Under the pieces are notes generated by a model. That model was not told the origin of the DNA. It worked only from the letters and a program-made list of their open reading frames with translations, and ran no database searches. From Methylonatrum kenyense (GTDB taxonomy: Bacteria; Pseudomonadota; Gammaproteobacteria; Nitrococcales; Aquisalimonadaceae): DNA of 64,000 bases. The translations under genes and the position numbers were made by a program. Positions 1 to 9,296 of the stretch are shown here, in pieces. The first letter of the stretch is position 1; every line of letters starts with the position of its first letter. The stretch spans positions 62,001 to 126,000 of the forward strand of contig NZ_JALPKO010000006.1 in assembly GCF_023195885.1 (NCBI RefSeq). The letters are read 5' to 3'.

Positions 1-1
1 C

Positions 2-1774
2 ATCGCGCGGATCCAGGAAATCAATTTCGTCGGTAACGAGTCATTCAGTGACCGGGAACTCAACCGCTTGTTCGATCTGGGGCCCAAGCCCTGGTATGTG
101 CCGTTTTCCCGGCGTGATCGCTATTCGCGGGAAAGCCTTGGCGGCGATCTCGAAACCCTGCGCAGTCATTATCTGAACCGCGGCTATGCGGATTTCTCCA
201 TCAGCTCGACCCAGGTTGCGCTGACCCCCGACCGCAGCGGCATTTACATCACGGTCAACATCTCGGAAGGTCCCCAGTACGAGATTGGCGAGGTTCGCCT
301 CGCCGGTGATTACATCGTGTCCGAAGACGAGTTGCGTGAGTTGATCGATATCCAGGAAGGCCAGGTGTTTTCCGATGCCGACATCACGGCCGGGTCCAAT
401 GCGGTGCGTGATCGTCTGGGCGTCGAGGGCTATGCCTTCGCCAACGTCAATGCCGTGCCCGAGGTCGACCGTGAGAACCGGCGCGTCAATCTGACCTATT
501 TCGTTGACCCGGGCCAGCGGGCGTATGTGCGCCGGGTCAACATTTCCGGGAATTTCCGCACCGACGACGAGGTGATCCGGCGGGAAATCCGGCAAATGGA
601 GGGCGGCTGGTACAGCAGTGAACGCGTCGAACTCTCGCGCACCCGCTTGAACCGTTTGGGCTTTTTCGACCGTGTCGACGTTGAGACGCCCCAGGTGCCC
701 GGTGAAACCGACCAGGTGGATGTGAACTTCAATGTCGAGGAAGGCCTGTCCGGCAGCCTGCAGGCAGGTATCGGCTACGGCAGCGGGCAGGGTGTCCTGC
801 TGAACTTCTCGGTGGCTCAGGACAACGTGCTGGGTACCGGGGACCGTGCAGTAATCGCAGCCAACAACAGCCGGTTTGCGCGGCTGTACCAGTTGACCTA
901 CACCGAGCGCTACCACACGGTGGACGGCGTGTCCCGGTCGTTCTCGGGCCTTTACCGGGAAACAGATTTTGCGCGCCAGCGACTGTCCGATTTCAATCTG
1001 CGCACCGGTGCGCTGCAGGTCGGCTTCGGTGTGCCGCTGAACGAGGAAGACGAGGTCCGGGTGGACTTCGGCATCGAGGACATCGCGCTCCGGATTCGTG
1101 ACGATGACGACACGCCGCAACGCCTGCGCGACTTCGAGGATGATTTCGGCAACAACTATTTCAACTACACGGTAGGCCTGAGCTGGAACCGGATCACCAC
1201 GGATCGGATGATCTTCCCGAGCCGGGGTGGCAGCCAGACCCTGGGCGCCGAGGCCACCACCCCGGGCAGCGACCTGCAGTACTACAAGCTGAACTACCGC
1301 AATCGCCGCTTCCTGCCGATCACCGAAACCAGCTCGCTGTCCCTGCTTGGCCGGGTGAGTTACGGCGAGGGCTACGGCAATACCAGTGAGCTGCCATTCT
1401 TCGAGAATTACTTCACCGGCGGTATCGGTTCGGTGCGTGGTTACCGGATCAGCTCCCTGGGTCCACGCTACCCGGAGAACGACCGCCCGGCCGGCGGCAA
1501 TTTCCGCCTCAACGCGAGCATCGAGTATTTCTTCATGCTGCCGTTCATGGACACACCATCGGTGCGGTTCTCGACCTTCGTCGATGGTGGCCAGGTCTAC
1601 GACCTGCGTGCGGACAGCTCGATTGATTTCAATGAGGTGCGCTACTCGGCCGGTGTCGGGTTCACCTGGAATTCGCCGCTGGGCGCGTTGACAATGAGTT
1701 GGGCCAACCCGTTAAATAACAAGAGCGGAGACGATATCGATCGCTTCCAGTTCACGCTTGGCTCCTTCTTCTAG
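2..1774 (+). CDS. bamA: Outer membrane protein assembly factor BamA (5' truncated by window)
   Basis: Core subunit of the BAM complex, which folds beta-barrel proteins into the outer membrane. The reading frame is open from base 2, so the signal peptide, POTRA1 and most of POTRA2 lie upstream of the window; 590 residues remain. POTRA3 is recognisable by GDLETLRSHYLNRGYADF, followed by POTRA4 and POTRA5 (RREIRQMEGGWY, LNRLGFFDRVD). The C-terminal half is the 16-strand barrel with the family-typical loop 6 motif SVRGYRISSLGPR and a terminal aromatic beta-signal (FTLGSFF). It is followed by skp, as is usual in gammaproteobacteria. The identification is firm. Confidence 0.97.
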   Translation: MARIQEINFVGNESFSDRELNRLFDLGPKPWYVPFSRRDRYSRESLGGDLETLRSHYLNRGYADFSISSTQVALTPDRSGIYITVNISEGPQYEIGEVRLAGDYIVSEDELRELIDIQEGQVFSDADITAGSNAVRDRLGVEGYAFANVNAVPEVDRENRRVNLTYFVDPGQRAYVRRVNISGNFRTDDEVIRREIRQMEGGWYSSERVELSRTRLNRLGFFDRVDVETPQVPGETDQVDVNFNVEEGLSGSLQAGIGYGSGQGVLLNFSVAQDNVLGTGDRAVIAANNSRFARLYQLTYTERYHTVDGVSRSFSGLYRETDFARQRLSDFNLRTGALQVGFGVPLNEEDEVRVDFGIEDIALRIRDDDDTPQRLRDFEDDFGNNYFNYTVGLSWNRITTDRMIFPSRGGSQTLGAEATTPGSDLQYYKLNYRNRRFLPITETSSLSLLGRVSYGEGYGNTSELPFFENYFTGGIGSVRGYRISSLGPRYPENDRPAGGNFRLNASIEYFFMLPFMDTPSVRFSTFVDGGQVYDLRADSSIDFNEVRYSAGVGFTWNSPLGALTMSWANPLNNKSGDDIDRFQFTLGSFF

Positions 1775-1844
1775 GCCCGTTTCGCGGACGCTTATGGACC
1801 CTGACCGGCGACATCGTGAGACGTGCCTCACAATCGCGCGTTGC

Positions 1845-2372
1845 TTGAAGGCGACGACTCGATTCTCGGTCCTCGCTTTGGTAGTTGTTGGTCTGCTGTC
1901 TTCAGTGAGCGCCGCTGCGGAGAGTCGCATCGGCTTCGTCAACGCCGCCCGTGTCTCTGCCGAGGCGCCCCAGGCCGAGGAGGCCCGCGCCAGCCTGGAG
2001 CGCGAGTTCTCGCCGCGTGACCGGGAGATTGCAGAGGAGCAATCGGAGATCCGGCGCCTGGAGGAACAACTCTCCAGGGATGGGGCGCTGATGGATGAAG
2101 AGGAACAACGCCGGCTACAGCGCGATGTCGTTGCCCGCAAGCGGGAACTGCGACAGGCGCAGGAGGAGTTCCGCGAAGACTTCAACCTGCGCCGCAACGA
2201 GGAACTGGGACGCCTGCAACGGCGCATCGTCGATACCATCAATGACCTGGCCGAAGAGCGGGGGTTTGATCTGATTGTCAGTGAAGGCGTCATTTTCGCC
2301 AGTGACAAGGTGGACCTCACGGAAGACGTTCTGGAAAGGCTGCGACAGGACCTGGATGAGTCCGGATCCTGA
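1845..2372 (+). CDS. skp: Periplasmic chaperone Skp/OmpH
   Basis: Periplasmic chaperone that holds unfolded outer membrane proteins on their way to BamA, encoded directly upstream. The protein begins with a signal peptide (hydrophobic stretch VLALVVVGLLSSVSAAA), then ESRIGFVNAARV, followed by a long charged coiled-coil region rich in E, R and Q that forms the Skp tentacles. I chose the TTG at 1845 because it puts a lysine and a short n-region directly before the hydrophobic core. An ATG at 1794 is an alternative with a long atypical n-region. Neither start has a strong Shine-Dalgarno sequence. Family identity is clear; the start is uncertain. Confidence 0.9.
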   Translation: MKATTRFSVLALVVVGLLSSVSAAAESRIGFVNAARVSAEAPQAEEARASLEREFSPRDREIAEEQSEIRRLEEQLSRDGALMDEEEQRRLQRDVVARKRELRQAQEEFREDFNLRRNEELGRLQRRIVDTINDLAEERGFDLIVSEGVIFASDKVDLTEDVLERLRQDLDESGS

Positions 2373-2437
2373 CGGGGCATCGGTCGTGCGCGTCAACGAC
2401 TTCAGAAGTTGCGATACGGACATAGCGAGGAGAACGC

Positions 2438-3490
2438 GTGGCGCAGACCACACTCGAAGGATTGGCGAATGCCCTGGGGCTGACATTCCGTGGCGATGGC
2501 TCGGTCATCGTGGATCATGTCGCTTCATTGGGGGACGCGGATCCCCGGTCCCTGAGTTTTCTCGCTGATCCGAAGCACCGCAAGCACCTGGAACAGACAC
2601 GTGCCGGGATCGTCGTTTTGCATCCCGACATGGCGGATTCAAGTCCGGTGCCGGTGCTGCTTTCAAAGAATCCGCACTATGCGTTCGCACGCGCCGCGTC
2701 CATCGTGCATCCGCCGCCGGACGGTGATGGCCAGGTGCATCCAACAGCCTGGGTTCATCCCGAAGCCCGTCTGGGCAGAAACGTCAGTATCGGCCCCCAT
2801 GCCTCGGTGGATGCCGGTTGCCGGCTGGCGGATGATGTCATCGTCGGGCCCGGGTCGATTCTGGGTAAAGGCGTGCAGGTCGGGCGTGGCAGTCGGCTGG
2901 TTGCCCGGGTTACGGTTTGGGACGGCTGCATCATCGGTCAGCGTTGCCTGCTGCATCCGGGAGCGGTGATCGGCGCGGACGGCTTTGGCTATGCCAACGA
3001 CGAGGGCCGCTGGAGCAAGGTACCGCAGGTCGGCGTGGTGCGCCTCGGCAATGATGTCGATGTGGGCTGCAATACCACGATTGACCGAGGCGCGATTGGT
3101 GACACGCTGATCGGCAATGGGGTCAAGCTGGATAATCTGGTCCAGATCGGGCACAACGTTGAAATCGGGGAACACACCATTGTGGTTGCCTGCTCCGGCA
3201 TCGCCGGCAGCACACGTATCGGGCGCCACTGCGCCATTGGTGGCGCTGTTGGTATGGCAGGACATATCAGTATTGCCGACGGTGTCCAGATTACCGGGAT
3301 GACGCAGGTCACCAAGAGCCTTAACGAGCCGGGCCTTTATTCCTCGGGTACCGGTGTGGAACCCAACCGTCAATGGCGGCGGAATGCGGCGCGCTTCCAT
3401 CAACTGGATGCCATGGCCAAGCGACTCAGGCAACTGGAACAGCAGCTGGCGGCACGGGGTGACGAGCAGAGGGATTCATCCGAATCCTGA
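2438..3490 (+). CDS. lpxD: UDP-3-O-(3-hydroxyacyl)glucosamine N-acyltransferase LpxD
   Basis: Third step of lipid A synthesis: transfers a 3-hydroxyacyl chain from ACP to the 2-amino group of UDP-3-O-acyl-GlcN in the cytoplasm. 350 residues, the usual length. The N-terminal LpxD domain is followed by left-handed beta-helix hexapeptide repeats (VGPGSILGKGVQVGRG and others), and the catalytic histidine lies in QIGHNVEIGEH. A C-terminal helix ends the protein. GTG start preceded by AGGAG. First of four lipid A/fatty-acid genes in a row (lpxD-fabZ-lpxA-lpxB). If the downstream GnnAB cassette is active, this enzyme must also accept substrates whose 3-position is amide-linked. Confidence 0.97.
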   Translation: MAQTTLEGLANALGLTFRGDGSVIVDHVASLGDADPRSLSFLADPKHRKHLEQTRAGIVVLHPDMADSSPVPVLLSKNPHYAFARAASIVHPPPDGDGQVHPTAWVHPEARLGRNVSIGPHASVDAGCRLADDVIVGPGSILGKGVQVGRGSRLVARVTVWDGCIIGQRCLLHPGAVIGADGFGYANDEGRWSKVPQVGVVRLGNDVDVGCNTTIDRGAIGDTLIGNGVKLDNLVQIGHNVEIGEHTIVVACSGIAGSTRIGRHCAIGGAVGMAGHISIADGVQITGMTQVTKSLNEPGLYSSGTGVEPNRQWRRNAARFHQLDAMAKRLRQLEQQLAARGDEQRDSSES

Positions 3491-3514
3491 GTCGGAACAA
3501 CAAGAAGCGAATTC

Positions 3515-3952
3515 ATGGATATTCAACAGATCCTCAACCATCTCCCGCATCGGTATCCGTTCCTGCTGGTTGATCGGGTGGTGGAATCCAACCCCGGCGA
3601 GTCCCTGGCCGCGATCAAGAACGTCACGATCAACGAGCCATTCTTCCAGGGCCATTTTCCGATCCGGCCGGTGATGCCCGGGGTGCTGATTCTCGAAGCC
3701 ATGGCCCAGGCCTGCGGACTACTGGCCTTCGCCACCGAAGGTGAGGCTCCCGGCAGCACCATCTTTTACCTGGTGGGAGTGGATAACGCACGGTTCAAGC
3801 GTCCCGTCGAACCGGGTGACCAGGTTCGTCTGGAAAGCCGGATCGCCCGCCGCCGGCGGGGAATCTGGGTATTCGATGCCCGCGCCTCGGTCGATGGGCA
3901 GTTGGTTGCCGAGGCTGAAATCATGTGCACGATGCGGGATGTGGCGGCTTGA
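3515..3952 (+). CDS. fabZ: 3-hydroxyacyl-[ACP] dehydratase FabZ
   Basis: Dehydrates 3-hydroxyacyl-ACP in type II fatty acid synthesis, competing with LpxA and LpxD for the same hydroxyacyl-ACP pool. 145-residue hot-dog fold protein. The catalytic His lies in [11 protein letters not shown] and the catalytic Glu in [11 protein letters not shown]. It begins [22 protein letters not shown], typical of the family. Its stop codon overlaps the TTG start of lpxA (TTGA), implying translational coupling within the lipid A operon. Confidence 0.97.
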   Translation: MDIQQILNHLPHRYPFLLVDRVVESNPGESLAAIKNVTINEPFFQGHFPIRPVMPGVLILEAMAQACGLLAFATEGEAPGSTIFYLVGVDNARFKRPVEPGDQVRLESRIARRRRGIWVFDARASVDGQLVAEAEIMCTMRDVAA

Positions 3953-4719
3953 TCCATCCAACCGCTATTATCGATCCGGCTGCGAGTCTTGCCGACGATG
4001 TCTCCGTTGGTCCGTTCACGATCATCGGTCCGGACGTCGAGATCGCCTCGGGTACGACCATTGGCCCGCACGTGACGTTGCGGGGACCGACGCGGATAGG
4101 CCGCCAGAATCGTATCTTCCAGTACGCCTCGATCGGCGACGAGCCCCAGGACAAGAAGTTCAAGGGTGAAAAAACCGGTCTGGAGATCGGGGATCGCAAT
4201 ACCATCCGCGAATTCGTGACCATCAATCGCGGCACCGTGCAGGACCGTGGGCTGACCAGCATCGGCAACGATAACTGGATCATGGCCTATGTCCACGTCG
4301 CGCACGATTGCGTGATCGGCGACCGCACGGTGTTTGCCAACGGCTCATCGCTGGCGGGGCACGTGCTGGTGGGTGATGATGCCATCCTTGGCGGCTTCAG
4401 CCTGGTGCACCAGTTCTGCAATATCGGCGCCCATGCCTTCACCGCCATGGGCAGTACGATCAAGCAGGATGTACCGCCGTTCATTACCGTTTCCGGAAAT
4501 CCTGCCGTGCCCCACGGGGTCAACGCCGAGGGGCTGCGCCGCCGCGGTTTCGAACCGCCGGATATCCAGATCCTGCGCCGTGCGTACCGGACGCTTTATA
4601 AATCCGGATTGCGTCTCGAGCAGGCGATCGACGAGATTCAGCCATTGGCCAGGGACTGCGCTGCCGTCGGCGAACTGCTGGAGTTCATCGCGTCGGCAAA
4701 GCGCGGCCTCGTTCGCTAG
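3949..4719 (+). CDS. lpxA: UDP-N-acetylglucosamine O-acyltransferase LpxA (canonical copy)
   Basis: First step of lipid A synthesis: 3-O-acylation of UDP-GlcNAc from 3-hydroxyacyl-ACP. 256 residues. The TTG start at 3949 overlaps the fabZ stop and gives the family-typical beginning [10 protein letters not shown]; an upstream ATG at 3925 would only add out-of-family residues. Left-handed beta-helix repeats are followed by the helical C-terminus. The catalytic His is H119 in HVAHDC. The position matching E. coli Gly173, the acyl-chain ruler, is Met167 (context AFTAMGST), as in Pseudomonas aeruginosa LpxA, which prefers C10 chains. A second LpxA paralogue lies at 12323-13102. Family identity is firm; chain length is inferred. 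Confidence 0.96.
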   Translation: MIHPTAIIDPAASLADDVSVGPFTIIGPDVEIASGTTIGPHVTLRGPTRIGRQNRIFQYASIGDEPQDKKFKGEKTGLEIGDRNTIREFVTINRGTVQDRGLTSIGNDNWIMAYVHVAHDCVIGDRTVFANGSSLAGHVLVGDDAILGGFSLVHQFCNIGAHAFTAMGSTIKQDVPPFITVSGNPAVPHGVNAEGLRRRGFEPPDIQILRRAYRTLYKSGLRLEQAIDEIQPLARDCAAVGELLEFIASAKRGLVR

Positions 4720-4729
4720 GGCAGGCCGC

Positions 4730-5920
4730 ATGCCTCCTGACCCCGCATCCGGTAAGGCACTCGCCGATTCCCGGTCGCTGCACATCGGTATCGTCGCCGG
4801 GGAGTTGTCGGGTGACCTGCTCGGCGCGGGTCTCATGCGCGAGCTCCGCCAGTTGTTTCCGAATGCCCGGTTCGAGGGTATCGGTGGCGATCGGATGCTG
4901 GCCGAAGGCATGCACAGCCACTACCCGCTGGAGTCGCTATCAGTGATGGGCCTGCTGGAGGTGTTGCGCCACCTGCCGCGCCTGCTCGGGATCCGCCGCT
5001 GGCTGCGGCGGCATTTCCTCGCCGACCCCCCGGACCTGTTCATCGGTATCGACGCCCCTGACTTCAACCTGGGCCTGGAGCGCAGTCTGCGTGCGGCGGG
5101 GATTCCGACGGTCCACTATGTCAGCCCGACGGTCTGGGCCTGGCGGCAGGGCCGCGTCCGGACCATCCGTCGCTCGGTGGACTTGATGCTCAGCATCTTT
5201 CCGTTCGAGGCTGAATTCTTCCGCAGGCATGATGTGCCGGTGACATTTGTCGGGCATCCGCTGGCCGACGAGATCCCGCTGCAACCGGATCGCGAGGCCG
5301 CGCGGAACGCAATGGATCTGCCGCCGTCACCGGCATTGATAACGGCCCTGCTGCCGGGTAGCCGGATGAGTGAGGTATCGCTACTCGGTCCGGTGTTTCT
5401 CGACACCGTGGAATGGCTTGGCGCCCGCCGCGACGATATCCGGTTCATCGTGCCCTGTGCTACGCCGCGAATCCGCGTTTATCTGGAAGGTCTGCTGCAA
5501 GAACACGCCGCCGACCTGCCGGTCACGCTCTACGATGGCAGGGCGCGGGACTGCATGACCGCGGCGAATGCCGTGCTTGTGGCCTCGGGGACCGCGACGC
5601 TGGAAACCCTGTTGCACCAACGGCCGATGGTCGTAGCCTACAAGGTAACGCCGGTGACCGGCTGGCTCGCCAGGCGGCTGATCAAGGTGCCGTTCATCGC
5701 CATGCCCAACCTGATAGCTGGTGAACGCCTGGTGGACGAATTCGCGCAGGAGCAGGCCACCGTCGCCAACCTGGGCCCGGCCATGCTTGCCCTGCTCGAT
5801 GATCGCAGCCAGCGGGAGGAACTCATCACGCGTTTCCGCGCCCTGCACGCGATGATGAAACAGGATGCCAACCGACAGGCTGCACTTGCCGTGGCGCGGC
5901 TGCTGGAGCAGCGCGGATGA
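4730..5920 (+). CDS. lpxB: Lipid A disaccharide synthase LpxB
   Basis: Membrane-associated GT-B glycosyltransferase that joins lipid X to UDP-2,3-diacylglucosamine to form the beta-1,6-linked disaccharide. 396 residues, full length. Family motifs: GELSGDLLGAGL near the N-terminus, DAPDFNLGLE, and VGHPLADEIP. Starts at the ATG 10 bp after the lpxA stop; residues before LHIGIVAGE form a short non-conserved extension. Its last codons and the four bases ATGA at the stop are repeated in decayed form at about 9214-9296, upstream of rnhB, because the proVWX block has been placed between lpxB and rnhB. Confidence 0.97.
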   Translation: MPPDPASGKALADSRSLHIGIVAGELSGDLLGAGLMRELRQLFPNARFEGIGGDRMLAEGMHSHYPLESLSVMGLLEVLRHLPRLLGIRRWLRRHFLADPPDLFIGIDAPDFNLGLERSLRAAGIPTVHYVSPTVWAWRQGRVRTIRRSVDLMLSIFPFEAEFFRRHDVPVTFVGHPLADEIPLQPDREAARNAMDLPPSPALITALLPGSRMSEVSLLGPVFLDTVEWLGARRDDIRFIVPCATPRIRVYLEGLLQEHAADLPVTLYDGRARDCMTAANAVLVASGTATLETLLHQRPMVVAYKVTPVTGWLARRLIKVPFIAMPNLIAGERLVDEFAQEQATVANLGPAMLALLDDRSQREELITRFRALHAMMKQDANRQAALAVARLLEQRG

Positions 5921-5937
5921 GCCAGATTGAAATGTGG
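5917..5937 (+). pseudogene. Vestigial rnhB 5' end after lpxB
   Basis: The 21 bases beginning with the ATGA overlapping the lpxB stop would encode MSQIEMW. They match the first codons of the intact rnhB at 9293 (MSQIELW) at all but two or three positions. After that the similarity stops. This marks the ancestral lpxB-rnhB junction, now separated from rnhB by about 3.35 kb of transporter DNA. Confidence 0.75.
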
Positions 5938-6085
5938 GTGACGGCGGCTGAGTTCCGCTTTCCTGACCAGAGTTTCTTCAGGGATTCTGCGCTGCCCTTG
6001 TTTGCCAAGCTTCAGATCCATCACCTACCATTTAAACGGTGTCCGTTGCTGCGGACGCGATCCCACAGCTACAGGGTCTGCACGC

Positions 6086-7381
6086 TTGCGTAGGATCAAG
6101 GTACGCAATCTCACCAAGATATTCGGCGAATACCCTGACCAGGGCCTCAAGATGCTCCGCAAGGGCCTTTCCGGGGAGGAGATCCACGAGCGCACCGGGA
6201 TGACGGTGGGGCTGGACGATGTCTCCTTCGACGTGGACGAGGGCGAGATCCTGGTGATCATGGGCCTGTCCGGTAGCGGCAAATCCACTCTGATCCGTTG
6301 TGTCAATCGGCTCATCGAGTCCACCGCCGGTATCGTCGAGGTGGATGGCGAAGACATCCTCCAGTTCAGCGCCGAGAAGCTGTTTGAGCTGCGGCGGCGT
6401 AAGTTCGGCATGGTGTTCCAGAATTTCGCCCTGCTGCCCAACCGCACGATCCTCGACAATGTGGGCTTCGGGCTGGAGATCCGCGGTGTGGCTGAGGAAG
6501 TACGGGTGGCGGAGGCCCGCAAGGCGCTCGAGCTCGTTGGCCTGAAGGGCTGGGAGGAGGCGTATCCCAGACAACTGTCCGGCGGAATGCAGCAACGCGT
6601 GGGGCTGGCCCGTGCGTTGGCGGTGGATCCGGACATCTTGCTCATGGACGAGGCCTTCAGTGCACTGGACCCCCTCATCCGGCGGGATATGCAGGATGAA
6701 CTGCTCGATCTGCAGTCGCGGATGCACAAGACCATCCTGTTCGTCACCCACGACCTGGACGAGGCGCTGAAGCTCGGTGACCGGATCGTCTTGATGAAAT
6801 CCGGGGCGGTGGTTCAGATCGGTACCCCCGAGGAGATCCTCAGCCACCCGGCCTCGCGCTACGTCCAGCGTTTCGTCGAGGATGTGGACAAATCCCAGGT
6901 GCTCACCGCCGGGAGCGTCATGGGTAAGATCAGGGCAGTGGCCTTTGAGACCGATGGCCCGCGCACGGCGTTGCATAAGATGCGCGAGGAGAGCTTCTAC
7001 AGCGTATTCGTCACCTCGCGGGACTTCCGGGTCAAGGGCGTGGTCTGGGCCGATGACTGCGACGCGGCGATCAAGCGGGGTGACAAGAATCTTGCGTATA
7101 TCCTCGATACCGACTTCCACAAGGTGCGCGAGGATGCCCCCCTGGCGGAATTGATTGCCCGGTTGGCAGGGAGTCGTATACCCCTGGCAGTCGTGGATGA
7201 AAAGGAAAAGCTGCTGGGTACCGTGGTCAAGAGCAACGTGCTTTCCGCATTGGCCGAGACGCAGCAGGGCGACGTGCTGCCAGAACACCCGGGCCACGGC
7301 GGGGAGGAGAGCACAGACGGAGCGGGTGCGGCCGATGGTGCGGAGGCCACGGACACCGGCGGGAAGCGGCAAAAGGGGTAG
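6086..7381 (+). CDS. proV: Glycine betaine/proline-type ABC transporter ATPase ProV
   Basis: ATP-binding subunit of an osmoprotectant (betaine/proline/choline-type) importer. 431 residues from a TTG at 6086 (MRRIKVRNLTKIFGEYPDQG), the start that aligns with ProV proteins; an upstream in-frame start at 6002 would add non-conserved sequence. The Walker A is GLSGSGKST, the signature LSGGMQQRVGLARAL, the Walker B LLMDEAFSALDPLIR, and the H-loop FVTHDLDEA. A C-terminal pair of CBS-like domains (from about residue 275) is followed by an acidic, low-complexity tail. Operon order proV-proW-proX. ProV family membership is firm; the precise substrate is inferred. Confidence 0.93.
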   Translation: MRRIKVRNLTKIFGEYPDQGLKMLRKGLSGEEIHERTGMTVGLDDVSFDVDEGEILVIMGLSGSGKSTLIRCVNRLIESTAGIVEVDGEDILQFSAEKLFELRRRKFGMVFQNFALLPNRTILDNVGFGLEIRGVAEEVRVAEARKALELVGLKGWEEAYPRQLSGGMQQRVGLARALAVDPDILLMDEAFSALDPLIRRDMQDELLDLQSRMHKTILFVTHDLDEALKLGDRIVLMKSGAVVQIGTPEEILSHPASRYVQRFVEDVDKSQVLTAGSVMGKIRAVAFETDGPRTALHKMREESFYSVFVTSRDFRVKGVVWADDCDAAIKRGDKNLAYILDTDFHKVREDAPLAELIARLAGSRIPLAVVDEKEKLLGTVVKSNVLSALAETQQGDVLPEHPGHGGEESTDGAGAADGAEATDTGGKRQKG

Positions 7382-7386
7382 GTATC

Positions 7387-8235
7387 GTGAGTCAGGAGTT
7401 TCCAATCATCGGCAAAATCCCGTTGGCCGAGTGGATCGATACCGGCCTGGACTGGTTGACCGACCGCTTCGCCCTGGTGACCCGTGCCATCAGTCGCTTC
7501 GTGGGCGAGGGTGTGGACCTGGCGGTTGGGCTGTTGACCTACCCCCCACCCTGGGTGGTCATCCTGGCGCTGGCCGCGCTGGCCTGGCTGCTGGCGGGAC
7601 GGCGCGTGGCCATCGGCAGCGCCGCCGGGCTGGCCCTGCTGTGGAACCTCCAGCTCTGGGGGGCCACGATGGAGACACTCACGTTGGTGTTGTTCGCCAC
7701 CACCGTGGCGGTGGCCATCGGACTGCCCATCGGCATCCTGGGCGGGTTGTCCGGCCGCGCGCACCGGGTCATGACGCCGATGCTCGACTTCATGCAGACC
7801 ATGCCCGCCTTCGTCTACCTGATCCCAGCGGTGCCCTTTTTTGGCCTGGGGCCGGTATCGGCCATGTTTGCCACGGTCATCTTTTCCATGCCACCGGCGA
7901 TTCGCCTGACTACACTGGGTATACGGCAGGTACCCGCTGAACTTGTAGAGGCCGCGGATGCCTTCGGCGCGACGCGTTCGCAAAAGCTATTCAAGGTGCA
8001 GTTGCCGCTGGCCGTGCCCACTATCATGGCGGGCATCAATCAGACCATCATGCTTGCACTGTCGATGGTGGTCATCGCCGCCATGATCGGAGCCGGCGGG
8101 CTGGGCGGCGAGGTCTGGCGCGCCATTCAGCGTCTGCAGTCGGGAAACGGGTTCGAGGCGGGTATCGCCATCGTCATCCTGGCCATGATTCTCGACCGCA
8201 TCACGCAGAAAATCGGTCAACGTCGCCAAACCTAA
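7387..8235 (+). CDS. proW: Glycine betaine/proline-type ABC transporter permease ProW
   Basis: Inner-membrane permease of the compatible-solute importer. 282 residues, GTG start preceded by AAGGGG, five bases after proV. Several hydrophobic segments are visible (VVILALAALAWLLAG, TLVLFATTVAVAIGLPIGIL). The cytoplasmic coupling loop reads EAADAFGATRSQKLFKVQLPLA with the EAA-type motif, and is followed by MAGINQTIMLALSMVVIAAMIGAGGLG, highly typical of ProW/OpuAB. It lies between the ATPase and binding-protein genes. Confidence 0.94.
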   Translation: MSQEFPIIGKIPLAEWIDTGLDWLTDRFALVTRAISRFVGEGVDLAVGLLTYPPPWVVILALAALAWLLAGRRVAIGSAAGLALLWNLQLWGATMETLTLVLFATTVAVAIGLPIGILGGLSGRAHRVMTPMLDFMQTMPAFVYLIPAVPFFGLGPVSAMFATVIFSMPPAIRLTTLGIRQVPAELVEAADAFGATRSQKLFKVQLPLAVPTIMAGINQTIMLALSMVVIAAMIGAGGLGGEVWRAIQRLQSGNGFEAGIAIVILAMILDRITQKIGQRRQT

Positions 8236-8257
8236 GCAGCAGGAGGAGTGTCTCGCT

Positions 8258-9106
8258 ATGAAAACCCCTGTAAGCAGTTTGTTCACCGCTGCCGCGGCAG
8301 GTGCTCTGCTGGTCACCTCGCTATCCGCGGCCGCCGAGGGTCGTATCAACCTGGCCTACGTGGAGTGGGATAGTGAAGTGGCGAGCACAAAAGTGGTGCG
8401 CGTGGTCCTCGAGGAGGCGGGATACGACGTGCGGACCACGTCGGTGAGTGCCGCGGCCATGTGGCAGGCGGTGGCGAGTGGAGACCAGGACGCCATGGTG
8501 GCGGCCTGGCTGCCCACCACCCACGCCAGCTACCTGGAGCAGACCGAGGATCGCATCGTGGATCTCGGACCCAACCTGGACGGCACCCGGATCGGTCTGG
8601 TGGTGCCGGACTACGTGGGGATCGACTCCATCGAGGAGCTGAACGAACACGCGGACCGCTTCAATGGCCGGATCATTGGCATCGATCCGGGTGCCGGCAT
8701 CATGAGCACCACCGAGCAGGCCATTGAGGAGTACGGACTGACGGACTTGCGGCTGATGGACGGGTCCGACGCCACCATGACCGCAGCCCTGCGTGACGCC
8801 ATCCGCAACGAGGAGTGGGTGATCGTCACCGGGTGGACCCCGCATTGGAAGGAGGGGCGCTGGGACCTCAAGTATCTGGACGATCCCAACGGGGTCTACG
8901 GTGGTGACGAGCAGATCCATACCATCGTGCGCCAAGGGCTGGAGGAGGACCACCCCACGGCCTACCAGATCCTCGACAACTTCTATTGGGAGGCCGAGCA
9001 GATGGCCGAGTTGATGGTCATGAACGCCGAGGGTGGCGATCCGTATGACAACGCCAGGCAGTGGGTCGAGGAGAACCGGGACCTGGTGGAGAAGTGGCTA
9101 CCCTGA
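8258..9106 (+). CDS. proX: Glycine betaine-type ABC transporter substrate-binding protein ProX/OpuAC
   Basis: Periplasmic substrate-binding protein of the importer. 282 residues with a clear signal peptide (MKTPVSSLFTAAAAGALLVTSLSAAAEG) and a strong AGGAGGAG ribosome site. The OpuAC domain carries tryptophans at the family positions: VEWDSEVAS, AAWLPTTH and GWTPHWKEGRW. These could form the aromatic cage for a quaternary-ammonium head group. The substrate could be glycine betaine, proline betaine or choline; the sequence does not decide. It is followed immediately by the lpxB remnant. Confidence 0.93.
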   Translation: MKTPVSSLFTAAAAGALLVTSLSAAAEGRINLAYVEWDSEVASTKVVRVVLEEAGYDVRTTSVSAAAMWQAVASGDQDAMVAAWLPTTHASYLEQTEDRIVDLGPNLDGTRIGLVVPDYVGIDSIEELNEHADRFNGRIIGIDPGAGIMSTTEQAIEEYGLTDLRLMDGSDATMTAALRDAIRNEEWVIVTGWTPHWKEGRWDLKYLDDPNGVYGGDEQIHTIVRQGLEEDHPTAYQILDNFYWEAEQMAELMVMNAEGGDPYDNARQWVEENRDLVEKWLP

Positions 9107-9112
9107 TCGGGG

Positions 9113-9296
9113 CAGGTTGCTGGGGAAGTGTCCGGGGAACTGCTCGGCGCGGGTTTGATGCCCGCGTTTCCCCGTGTGTAGCCGAATGCACGTTTCGAAG
9201 GCATCGCGGTTCCGCGCCCCGGACGCGATAATGAAACAGGATGCCAACCGGCAGGCCGTGTTGGCCGTGGCGCGACTGATGGAGCAGCGCGGATGA
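9113..9296 (+). pseudogene. lpxB remnant with internal deletion
   Basis: Bases from about 9122 resemble the start of lpxB near 4798 (shared run CTGCTCGGCGCGGGT, then CCGAATGC and TTCGA). Near 9214 the match jumps to the very end of lpxB (shared ATGAAACAGGATGCCAACCG and GAGCAGCGCGGATGA). The central roughly 1 kb of lpxB is missing, and in-frame stops are present. The remnant ends in the ATGA that starts rnhB, so it reproduces the ancestral lpxB-rnhB overlap. It is not coding. Confidence 0.85.

Noticed and set aside
41-1120. Long open frame antisense to bamA (359 codons)
   Set aside because: It mirrors the real gene in a GC-rich genome; the plus-strand BamA is unmistakable, and the antisense translation has no family signature. 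The same applies to the other long antisense frames, such as those over dnaE, hom, eno and pyrG.
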